Shown: piece by piece, positions 1-5,043 of the stretch
How positions within the stretch are numbered: position 1 is the first letter of the stretch
Layout: the number at the start of each line of letters is the position of its first letter
DNA from: Clostridia bacterium
GTDB lineage: Bacteria; Bacillota; Clostridia; Oscillospirales; CAG-272
Assembly: GCA_017461825.1 (NCBI GenBank)
Contig: JAFTXB010000233.1
Span: forward strand, 1-5,421
Length of the DNA stretch: 5,421 nt
Direction of reading: 5' to 3'
Notes under the pieces: model-generated
Told to the model about the DNA's origin: nothing
The model's input: only the letters and a program-made list of their open reading frames with translations
Databases searched by the model: none
Made by a program: the position numbers and the translations under genes

Positions 1-1849
1 CCAAGGCGTTTTTGACGGTGACGGACATACGATCTCGGGTCTGAGCGGACAAATCCATGCGATATTTGCGTGGAACAACGGCACGATCAAAAACCTGACC
101 GTCAAAGGGGCAAAGGTTACCGGCGGCGGATATTTAAGAGCGATTACGTTAACAGTTGGCGGGGTTTGTAATGTTAACATGGGTACCATGGACAACGTGC
201 ATTTTGTCAACGGAACGGTGGATGTTACCAATACGGCAGCTCAGAATGTTTCCGCCAGTGGAGACAGCTATTATACGCAGGCGGGACTTTATGTGGGCGG
301 TATTACCGGTGAGAATAACGGTACGATCAGAAGATGCAGTGTAACGGGTTCCACAGTTAAGGGCCGTCAAACGAACGGTACAAAAGAGACATCGGCTCTC
401 GGTGTTGCTGTTATCGGTGCGCCTTCAAAGAATGCCGTTTACTTGGGCAACATTGCAGGCGCAAACGCCGGAACAACCGAAGACTGTGTAGCGAACGGCA
501 ATAAGGATTATGTTTATATCAAGAGTGTCTCCGGATATAGTAAAAATTTGTGGACAGAGGCTACGGAAAGCCTTTGCACCGCATATTTCAACATGGGCGG
601 TCTGTTTGGCAGCAACACAGGAACTGTTAATCGTTGCTTGGTATATTCCAACACCATTACCAAGGACTGGGAAAAGTCTACGGTGAATTATGTAACAGGC
701 TTTTGGAATGATGAAAAGAATCTTGAAAAGAAAGTTGAAAACATATATGATCTGATCGGAAGCGGTTCCGGAAGCAAGTGCTTCACGTCTGTGAGCATTT
801 CGGATGCCGACAAGCAGTCGATGATCGCCGCAGGTTGGGAATGGGATTCTACACCTACCCCCAATGCACTGATCTCCAAGTCGGTTTCGATTGCAAAACG
901 GCCGAATACTACGGTATATGACCTTAACGATGTTCTCAACCCCGCGGGATTGGTTCTGAAAACCGATGATGGACAATATATTGCAAACGGTTATACGTTG
1001 AGCGGATTTGATAGCAGCTCTTACGGAAAAAAGACGGTTACGGTCAACTGGGCGGGACTTACGGCTACCTTTGATGTTCACATTCGCTGTCAGCATGATG
1101 AGGTTGAAATCTCCGATGTTATGATGTCCGAGGATAAGGCGGAATACCGCAGTGTAAGCTGCAAGATTTGTGATGAAGAGCTCTTTAAGATCGAAGATCA
1201 GGTTTCCGAAGTAACTGTTGCTCCTCCCGCTAATTCCTTTACGCTGACTGCCGAATCCAAGCAGGCTAAGCCCGGGGATACGGTGAAGGTCGTTCTTGAT
1301 CTTGCAAACAATCCCGGTGTTGCTTATCTGCGCTTGACTGTAAAGTACGATACCGAGGCATTAACACTTAAAACTGTTGAAAACGGAAGTATTATCAGCG
1401 ATCTTGACCAAGGCGTGAACCTTGTTTGGAGTGCCGACAGCAATTCCACCGCAAACGGCACACTTGTAACACTTACCTTTGAAGTCAAAGAGAATGCCGC
1501 AGTTGGTGATTATACGGTCGATCTGGTGCTTCGCGAGTGCTATGACGAAACCTATAATAGCGTGCCTCTTTATACTGTGGACGGTGTGATCGAGGTTGTA
1601 AACGCAACGGTATACGGCGATGTGAACGGGGATGAGACCGTGGACGGCAAGGATGTATTGATTTTGAGAAAATATATGTCCAATTACAATGACGATACAC
1701 AGACCTCTACAGTAACGGTTTCCGAAGGTGCCGATGCTAACGGTGATGGAAAAATCGACGGACGCGATCTTTTGTTGCTGAGAAAGTATATGGCAAATTA
1801 TGACGATGATCTTGGTTCCTCCACGGTCGTTCTCGGCCCTGCTGCATAA
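1..1849 (+). CDS. Secreted GLUG-repeat / Ig-like / cohesin / dockerin protein (5' partial)
   Basis: The frame is open from the left edge (first whole codon at base 2), so the start and any signal peptide lie outside; 615 residues are visible. Residues 1-220 carry GLUG-like units of the form GG(I/L)xGxNxGTxxxC (about 20-40, 51-75, 99-119, 148-167, 199-219), usual in beta-structured surface proteins. Residues 294-361 resemble a bacterial Ig-like domain. Residues 363-390 hold a CxH...CxxC unit related to the downstream protein's repeats. Residues 411-534 are a cohesin (NPGVAYLRL, WSAD, GTLVTLTF). Residues 537-605 are a type I-like dockerin with two calcium loops, DVNGDETVDGKD (540-551) and DANGDGKIDGRD (578-589), each followed by a LRKYM helix. 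No membrane segment or LPXTG is seen. The inferred role is an adaptor scaffold outside the cell; no catalytic domain is visible. An internal ATG at 179 is not a credible start because the domain continues upstream. Confidence 0.92.
   Translation, partial: QGVFDGDGHTISGLSGQIHAIFAWNNGTIKNLTVKGAKVTGGGYLRAITLTVGGVCNVNMGTMDNVHFVNGTVDVTNTAAQNVSASGDSYYTQAGLYVGGITGENNGTIRRCSVTGSTVKGRQTNGTKETSALGVAVIGAPSKNAVYLGNIAGANAGTTEDCVANGNKDYVYIKSVSGYSKNLWTEATESLCTAYFNMGGLFGSNTGTVNRCLVYSNTITKDWEKSTVNYVTGFWNDEKNLEKKVENIYDLIGSGSGSKCFTSVSISDADKQSMIAAGWEWDSTPTPNALISKSVSIAKRPNTTVYDLNDVLNPAGLVLKTDDGQYIANGYTLSGFDSSSYGKKTVTVNWAGLTATFDVHIRCQHDEVEISDVMMSEDKAEYRSVSCKICDEELFKIEDQVSEVTVAPPANSFTLTAESKQAKPGDTVKVVLDLANNPGVAYLRLTVKYDTEALTLKTVENGSIISDLDQGVNLVWSADSNSTANGTLVTLTFEVKENAAVGDYTVDLVLRECYDETYNSVPLYTVDGVIEVVNATVYGDVNGDETVDGKDVLILRKYMSNYNDDTQTSTVTVSEGADANGDGKIDGRDLLLLRKYMANYDDDLGSSTVVLGPAA
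1237..1602 (+). other. Cohesin domain of the upstream gene
   Basis: This segment encodes a cohesin beta-sandwich, the module that binds dockerins. By eye it is about two-thirds identical, over its first ~105 residues, to the cohesin at 1960-2322 in the next gene. The longest shared blocks are NPGVAYLRLT, WSAD and GTLVTLTF. A conserved RECY near the end is also shared. The similarity points to duplication or exchange between the two adjacent genes. Confidence 0.85.
1610..1816 (+). other. Type I-like dockerin with two F-hand calcium loops
   Basis: Two near-symmetric segments follow the DxNxDxxxDxxD calcium pattern with all ligand positions occupied (residues 540-551 and 578-589 of the partial protein). 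The residues at loop positions 10-11, which usually set partner specificity in dockerins, are GK and GR. The helices after them both read LRKYM followed by (S/A)NY. The near-symmetry fits the dual binding mode known for dockerins. The domain lies at the extreme C-terminus, a usual place for dockerins. Confidence 0.88.
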
Positions 1850-1850
1850 G

Positions 1851-1856
1851 AAAGGG
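1851..1856 (+). promoter_or_regulatory. Ribosome binding site between the two cohesin genes
   Basis: AAAGGG lies seven bases before the ATG at 1864 and just after the TAA at 1847-1849. The 14-base gap leaves no room for a promoter, so the two genes are most likely co-transcribed. Confidence 0.7.
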
Positions 1857-1863
1857 TTAAAAA

Positions 1864-3462
1864 ATGAAAAAAAACGCATTATGGATATTGGCGGTCTTAA
1901 CGGTTTCCGTTTTGATGTTTTCGCTCATTGCGGTTGCCGCTACGCCTGCCGCGGCTAACAGTTTGACGATCACCTCCGAAAGCAAAACCGCTTTGGCGGG
2001 AGATACCGTCACGGTTATATTGAAAGTAACCGAAAATCCGGGGGTTGCTTATCTTCGGCTGACATTGGAGTATGATGACGCTTTGACGCTGACAAATGCT
2101 GAAAACGGTACGATAATCAAGGATTTCGACCGAGGGGTCAACTTGATGTGGAGCGCCGACGCAAATTCAACGGCAACGGGAACCTTGGTTACGTTGACTT
2201 TTCAAATTGCCGAGGATGCCGAGGTCGGAGAGTATCCGATTACGGTAAAGCTCCGTGAATGTTATAACGATGCTTTGTCGGATGTTTCGGCAACGGTCTC
2301 CAATGGATCGGTAAAGGTAACAAAGTGTCTCCATGTCAACACAGTATCTGTTGCAGCAAAAGCCGCGACCTGCAAAGAGGCTGGTTATACGGCGGGAGTG
2401 TGGTGCGAAGATTGCGATACCTACATCAGCGGTCATGAGACGGTCCCCGTAACTGACACGCACACCTTTGGGGCTTGGACACAGGTGCTTGCTTCCACTT
2501 GTACAGAAAAGGGAAGCGAAAGAAGAGATTGCGGCATTTGCGATTATTATGAGACGAGAGAGACCGACGCACTCGGTCATACCCTTGGCACATGGGTGAC
2601 AACAAGTTCTCCGACTTGTACCGAAAAAGGCAGTAAGCGCATAGATTGTGAGGCTTGCGATCACTATGAAACGCAGGAGATTGCTGCAACGGGACACATC
2701 TTTGGAGGCTGGGTAAAAATTCAATCTCCAACTTGTACCGAAAATGGAAGTGAGCGCAGAAACTGTGGCTCTTGTACGCATTATGAGACAAGACCGATTG
2801 CCGCAACCGGACATACGGAAGCGACCGATGCAATGGTGCCCGCAACCTGCACGACAACAGGTTTGTCGCAAGGAAAGCACTGTACGGTTTGCGGCACTGT
2901 CACGGTGAAGCAGACGGTGATTCCTGCATTGGGACATACCGAGCTGATCCAATCGGGAGTTCCCGCAACCTGCACGCAGAGCGGTCTTACCGAAGGGCGT
3001 ACATGCGCCGTTTGCGGAACAGTTACCATCAAGCAGACTGCGATTCCCGCTCTTGGACACACCGAGGCGGAGGATGCGGCAGTGATGCCTACCTGCACGC
3101 AGAGCGGATTGACCGCAGGCGCGCATTGCTCGGTCTGCGGCACGGTATTGACAGCACAGGCGGTTGTTCCGGCAACGGGACACGGTGCACCGACCGACTG
3201 GACGGTTACCGTAGAAGCTCAACCCGGTGTTGCAGGGTTGAAGGAAAAGCTTTGCCCGACCTGCGGTGAGGTGTTGGAATCCGAAACAATTGAACCTCTG
3301 CCCGTTGACACATCTGTTGACACGGGTGACACGGGAGACGCAACTGCCGAACCTGCGGACGGCTGCTCAGGTTCGTTCCGTTCAAGCGGAATGCTGATTG
3401 TTTTGGTAACAGTTTCGGCTTTGGCGCTTTTTGGATTCAGAAAGAAAAAAGAAACCGTTTAA
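1864..3462 (+). CDS. Membrane-anchored cohesin protein with CxxC/His repeat array
   Basis: A complete 532-residue surface protein. Residues 1-26 (or 1-31) form a Sec signal peptide (MKKN, hydrophobic core, then AVAA / AAA cleavage options). Residues 33-153 are a cohesin closely matching the one in the upstream gene. Residues 155-480 hold eight Cys/His units with a CxxC pair, most ending in (A/G)xGH. Residues 481-500 are a Thr/Asp/Glu linker with VDTGDTGD. The C-terminus is DGCSGS (499-504), a hydrophobic stretch at about 509-525, and the tail RKKKETV. There is no LPXTG, so anchoring is probably by the membrane helix, possibly with processing at Cys501. It probably acts as an anchoring scaffold that displays one cohesin away from the cell. 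It is translated from the same message as the upstream cohesin-dockerin gene. Function of the repeats is unknown; disulphide or metal-stabilised modules are both possible. Confidence 0.9.
   Translation: MKKNALWILAVLTVSVLMFSLIAVAATPAAANSLTITSESKTALAGDTVTVILKVTENPGVAYLRLTLEYDDALTLTNAENGTIIKDFDRGVNLMWSADANSTATGTLVTLTFQIAEDAEVGEYPITVKLRECYNDALSDVSATVSNGSVKVTKCLHVNTVSVAAKAATCKEAGYTAGVWCEDCDTYISGHETVPVTDTHTFGAWTQVLASTCTEKGSERRDCGICDYYETRETDALGHTLGTWVTTSSPTCTEKGSKRIDCEACDHYETQEIAATGHIFGGWVKIQSPTCTENGSERRNCGSCTHYETRPIAATGHTEATDAMVPATCTTTGLSQGKHCTVCGTVTVKQTVIPALGHTELIQSGVPATCTQSGLTEGRTCAVCGTVTIKQTAIPALGHTEAEDAAVMPTCTQSGLTAGAHCSVCGTVLTAQAVVPATGHGAPTDWTVTVEAQPGVAGLKEKLCPTCGEVLESETIEPLPVDTSVDTGDTGDATAEPADGCSGSFRSSGMLIVLVTVSALALFGFRKKKETV
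2326..2460 (+). repeat. First, divergent Cys/His unit of the array
   Basis: Residues 155-199 have CLH at the start, then Cys170, and the pair C181-E-D-C184, ending before the His200 that opens the next unit. Spacing from Cys170 to the CxxC pair is ten residues, as in the last three full repeats, but the closing part is different (SGHETVPVTDTH). The CLH opening resembles the CQH in the upstream gene at residues 363-365. Confidence 0.65.
2461..2811 (+). repeat. Three tandem 39-residue A-type Cys/His repeats
   Basis: Residues 200-238, 239-277 and 278-316 each read roughly H-x-(F/L)G-x-W, then (S/P)TCTE(K/N)GS(E/K)R, C-x-x-C, (Y/H)YET and A(L/T)GH. Spacing is fixed: Cys, nine residues, CxxC, twelve residues, His. 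The codons differ more than the residues, so the copies are not very recent or are under selection at the protein level. Confidence 0.85.
2812..3180 (+). repeat. Three tandem 41-residue B-type Cys/His repeats
   Basis: Residues 317-357, 358-398 and 399-439 read HTE, then (A/P)TCT, (Q/T)(S/T)GL, C-x-V-C-G-T-V and P-A-(L/T)-GH. Spacing is Cys, ten residues, CxxC, fourteen residues, His, different from the A-type block. A 17-base exact DNA repeat (ACCTGCACGCAGAGCGG at 2968-2984 and 3091-3107, 123 bases apart) shows that at least the last two copies arose by fairly recent tandem duplication. Confidence 0.85.
3181..3303 (+). repeat. Last, degenerate Cys/His unit
   Basis: Residues 440-480 retain the opening HGAPTDW and the pair C464-P-T-C467-GEV but lack the preceding TCT cysteine, where the sequence reads EAQPGVAGLKEK instead. 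It caps the array before the acidic linker. Confidence 0.6.
3370..3459 (+). other. C-terminal Cys / membrane helix / basic tail anchoring signal
   Basis: Residues 503-532 hold a hydrophobic helix (about 509-525) and the tail RKKKETV, preceded by GCSGS at 500-504. The layout is that of a tripartite sorting signal, but with Cys in place of LPXTG. Cys-containing C-terminal signals (for example Synerg-CTERM and MYXO-CTERM) are known in other phyla; whether this one is processed is an inference. Confidence 0.55.
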
Positions 3463-3463
3463 A

Positions 3464-3509
3464 ATGAAAAGGGGTATCGTGCGATATTTGCGCGGTACCC
3501 CATTTTCAT
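3464..3509 (+). terminator. Intrinsic terminator of the cohesin operon
   Basis: Arms 3471-3482 (GGGGTATCGTGC) and 3490-3501 (GCGCGGTACCCC) pair over 12 positions with two G-U wobbles around a 7-base loop. The outer ATGAAAA (3464-3470) pairs with TTTTCAT (3503-3509) with one bulged A. It begins two bases after the stop codon. The U-tract is short, so termination may be partial; the outer A/T arms would work in either direction. Confidence 0.75.
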
Positions 3510-3522
3510 ACAAAACGCTTTC

Positions 3523-3548
3523 TTGTATATACCATTAAAAATATACAA
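3523..3548. repeat. Inverted repeat TTGTATAT-N10-ATATACAA
   Basis: Two perfect 8-base arms lie 27 bases upstream of the -35 box of the phosphodiesterase promoter. The position suits an operator or activator site, but the AT-rich content makes a chance match possible. Confidence 0.35.
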
Positions 3549-3574
3549 AATAATAAAAAAATGTGAAAAAACTA

Positions 3575-3603
3575 TTGATAATTTCTTGCTTTTGTTATAT
3601 AAT
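3575..3603 (+). promoter_or_regulatory. Sigma-A promoter of the phosphodiesterase gene
   Basis: TTGATA (3575-3580), a 17-base spacer and TATAAT (3598-3603). The preceding bases are rich in A-tracts, like an UP element. The expected transcript start is about 3609-3611, which lies beyond the ATG at 3606. Confidence 0.85.
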
Positions 3604-3625
3604 ATATGAACACCAAGCTTGAAAC

Positions 3626-3629
3626 GAGG
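3626..3629 (+). promoter_or_regulatory. Shine-Dalgarno that decides the start at 3639
   Basis: GAGG lies nine bases before the ATG at 3639. The upstream ATG at 3606 has no such site and falls before the likely transcript start, so 3639 is the better start. Confidence 0.7.
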
Positions 3630-3638
3630 TTAACGAAG

Positions 3639-4475
3639 ATGAATTTTGACTTAAGGAAATCTGCTCAAGAAAAAATATTGATTGTAGCACACAGAGGTGC
3701 TTTTGGTGGAAATATTCCCTGCAATACGCTGACAAGCTATGAAATCGCGCTCAAGCAAGGCGCTGATATGATCGAGATCGACGTAGAGATGAGTGCCGAC
3801 GGCAAGCTTTATATTTTCCATCCCGGTATGGAGCCTCACCATTTGTATCATATGGAGCATATCCGCAAAATGACGAGCGAGGAGATCTCTCACCTGCGTT
3901 ACGTCAACTACGACCGCACATACACGCAGTTCGGTGTGAACACCTTGGACGAGCTGCTGGAATCATTCAAGGGGCGTTGCTACATCAATGTTGACAAGTT
4001 TTGGGGACATCCGAAGGAAATTTATGAGGCAATCAAGCGTCACGGAATGACCGATCAGATCCTCGTAAAATCCGCGCCCTCCGATAAGGTGTTTGAGGTT
4101 TTGGAGGATGTGGCTCCCGAGCTGCCTTATTTGCCGATCGTCAAGAACGAGCATCCGATGCATGAGCGGCTTCTCAGGAGCAACATCAACTACATTGGTG
4201 CCGAGGTGTTGTTTGTTAAGGATGACGCAACGGTCGCATCTCCCGAATTTATTGACATGATGCACCGCGACGGAAAGCTTGTTTGGGTCAATTCAATTAT
4301 TTACAACTATAAGGATCAGCTTGCGGCAGGACACTCTGATGACACGGCTCTTTGCGGCGATCCCGAGCTTGGCTGGGGCTGGCTTGCAAAGCGCGGCTTT
4401 GATTTTATTCAGACCGACTGGACGATGATGCTTGTGGACTACCTCAAGCAAAACGGCTTGCTTTACAGAGCATGA
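3639..4475 (+). CDS. Glycerophosphodiester phosphodiesterase (GDPD) family protein
   Basis: A 278-residue protein without signal peptide or membrane helix, so probably cytosolic. It fits the GDPD/PI-PLC-like TIM barrel: AHRG at 17-20 (catalytic His18, Arg19), NT at 29-30, EID at 46-48 (metal ligands Glu46 and Asp48), DGKLYIFH at 54-61 (second catalytic His61), and the late GFDFIQTD at 253-260. Family members hydrolyse glycerophosphodiesters to glycerol-3-phosphate and an alcohol. Two positions are unusual: the common 'HD' is HP (61-62), and the usual third metal Glu appears to be Asp119 in YINVDKF. Both catalytic histidines remain, so activity is likely, but the substrate may differ. The frame also contains an ATG at 3606 giving 11 more residues; the promoter and the GAGG site argue for 3639. 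It stands alone, with its own promoter and terminator. Confidence 0.88.
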   Translation: MNFDLRKSAQEKILIVAHRGAFGGNIPCNTLTSYEIALKQGADMIEIDVEMSADGKLYIFHPGMEPHHLYHMEHIRKMTSEEISHLRYVNYDRTYTQFGVNTLDELLESFKGRCYINVDKFWGHPKEIYEAIKRHGMTDQILVKSAPSDKVFEVLEDVAPELPYLPIVKNEHPMHERLLRSNINYIGAEVLFVKDDATVASPEFIDMMHRDGKLVWVNSIIYNYKDQLAAGHSDDTALCGDPELGWGWLAKRGFDFIQTDWTMMLVDYLKQNGLLYRA

Positions 4476-4481
4476 TCAAAT

Positions 4482-4514
4482 AAAAAACGACTTCCGCAAA
4501 AGAAGTCGTTTTTT
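4482..4514 (+). terminator. Intrinsic terminator of the phosphodiesterase gene
   Basis: AAAAAACGACTTC (4482-4494) pairs perfectly with GAAGTCGTTTTTT (4502-4514) around a 7-base loop. The A-tract on one side and U-tract on the other allow it to act on both strands. It begins six bases after the stop codon. Confidence 0.93.
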
Positions 4515-4613
4515 ATATCCAATACAGTGTTTTTCAACCGCAACATATATCCATTATATCACAGTTTTTGGGGTTTGTAAAGAAAAAGTTGTTCGGTTTG
4601 CCCAATTTCTATC

Positions 4614-4625
4614 TTTTGTACAAAA
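4614..4625. repeat. 12-base palindrome TTTTGTACAAAA
   Basis: This perfect palindrome lies 30 bases upstream of the -35 box at 4656. It shares the TTGTA/TACAA core with the inverted repeat at 3523-3548. It could be an operator; AT-richness makes chance plausible. Confidence 0.3.
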
Positions 4626-4655
4626 AAATATTGGAAACTTTTTGCATTCTGCCAA

Positions 4656-4684
4656 TTGCAAAAGCTAAAAAAATATGGTATACT
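4656..4684 (+). promoter_or_regulatory. Sigma-A promoter of an orphan transcription unit
   Basis: TTGCAA (4656-4661), a 17-base spacer and TATACT (4679-4684). The expected start is about 4691, only a few bases before a strong Shine-Dalgarno at 4693-4701. No long ORF follows. Confidence 0.75.
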
Positions 4685-4692
4685 ATAGATGC

Positions 4693-4701
4693 AAAGGAGG
4701 T
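4693..4701 (+). promoter_or_regulatory. Near-perfect Shine-Dalgarno before a three-codon ORF
   Basis: AAAGGAGGT lies eight bases before the ATG at 4710. It is one of the two strongest ribosome sites in the window (the other is AGGAGGT at 5243-5249), yet it serves an ORF that ends after MGK. Confidence 0.65.
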
Positions 4702-4709
4702 AAGGGCCG

Positions 4710-4721
4710 ATGGGCAAGTAA
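4710..4721 (+). CDS. Three-codon ORF (MGK-stop), possible minimal leader
   Basis: ATG GGC AAG TAA follows a strong Shine-Dalgarno at ideal spacing. Such minimal ORFs can hold ribosomes at a 5' end and affect transcript stability or downstream expression, but no role can be assigned here. It may instead be what remains of a longer gene: in the overlapping frame the reading continues to a stop at 4763-4765 without a start codon near the Shine-Dalgarno. Confidence 0.3.
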   Translation: MGK

Positions 4722-4789
4722 AAACGGAATCTTTTCTGACCGTTGAGATCGATCCGCGAATCTGAGTGTGAGAGCGAGGAGTAGCGTGA

Positions 4790-4837
4790 GTGAGAATGTG
4801 GGAGGAGAATAAAACTGTACGAAACACGGCGGTGTAA
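4790..4837 (+). CDS. 15-residue ORF (GTG start), possible small peptide
   Basis: GTG at 4790 lies eight bases after GAGGAG (4776-4781); an ATG at 4796 is the alternative. The peptide ends NKTVRNTAV and stops three bases before the ATG of the 54-residue ORF, a spacing that would allow translational coupling. There is no similarity to support it, so it stays tentative. Confidence 0.2.
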   Translation: MRMWEENKTVRNTAV

Positions 4838-4840
4838 CGC

Positions 4841-5005
4841 ATGGAGATAGATTTTGTGAGAAATCGGATTCGAAGTGTATCGCCGAAACGGAGAGGAAAA
4901 AGATTCAAAAAAATTTCGCCTTTTTCAAAAAAATCGAACGAAAACAAACAGATGGTATTCTTGCTAAAGAAATGTGTTGAGTGTTTGAAGCGGGAGAGGG
5001 CATGA
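4841..5005 (+). CDS. 54-residue highly basic small ORF
   Basis: This ORF is the longest on the plus strand inside the orphan transcription unit. It encodes 54 residues with 18 Lys/Arg and five Asp/Glu, for example SPKRRGKRFKK near the middle and LLKKCVECLKRERA at the end, with a CxxC. There is no signal peptide or membrane segment. The local ribosome site is poor, so coupling from the ORF ending at 4837 would be needed. Its TGA overlaps the next ATG (ATGA at 5002-5005). The basic content fits a nucleic-acid-binding or antimicrobial-type peptide, but A-rich DNA gives Lys-rich frames by chance, so coding is unproven. I recognise no family. Confidence 0.3.
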   Translation: MEIDFVRNRIRSVSPKRRGKRFKKISPFSKKSNENKQMVFLLKKCVECLKRERA

Positions 5006-5043
5006 CAAAAGGCAGACTAATGAAAGAGAGGATAAACAAATGA
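5002..5043 (+). CDS. 13-residue ORF joined by ATGA overlap
   Basis: The peptide MTKGRLMKERINK starts inside the stop of the 54-residue ORF (ATGA) after GGGAG at 4992-4996. Its own TGA overlaps the next ATG (ATGA at 5040-5043). The stop-start overlaps are typical of coupled genes but can occur by chance at this base composition. Confidence 0.2.
   Translation: MTKGRLMKERINK

Noticed and set aside
425..1879. Long minus-strand ORFs opposite the first surface-protein gene
   Set aside because: They lie wholly or largely opposite a gene with clear GLUG, Ig-like, cohesin and dockerin domains and show no domains themselves.
2461..3180. Regular spacing of 117-123 bases as a CRISPR or non-coding repeat array
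   Set aside because: The periodicity is a multiple of three, inside a coding frame, and conserved at residue rather than base level.
2167..3222. 351-codon minus-strand ORF across the second surface-protein gene, and smaller ones in the same area
   Set aside because: The plus-strand gene has a signal peptide, a cohesin and regular repeats; the reverse frames are Cys/Arg-rich mirror translations of those repeats.
3340..3462. LPXTG sortase signal in the second surface protein
   Set aside because: No LPXTG-like motif precedes the hydrophobic segment; the nearest feature is GCSGS.
4432..4668. 78-codon plus-strand ORF overlapping the end of the GDPD gene
   Set aside because: It overlaps the GDPD coding end in another frame and reads through the terminator at 4482-4514.
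4568..4765. 65-codon plus-strand ORF across the promoter
   Set aside because: It starts before and reads through the promoter and Shine-Dalgarno; its start has no ribosome site, and the composition looks like AT-rich intergenic DNA.
4892..4935. GAAAAAG...CTTTTTC as a terminator inside the orphan unit
   Set aside because: Seven A-U-rich pairs with a 17-base loop would be unstable, and the stem cannot be extended.
4609..4947. 112-codon minus-strand ORF opposite the orphan unit
   Set aside because: It runs through the promoter at 4656-4684 in reverse, has no recognisable domain, and no good minus-strand promoter or ribosome site was seen. It probably exists because A-rich plus-strand DNA gives few reverse stops.
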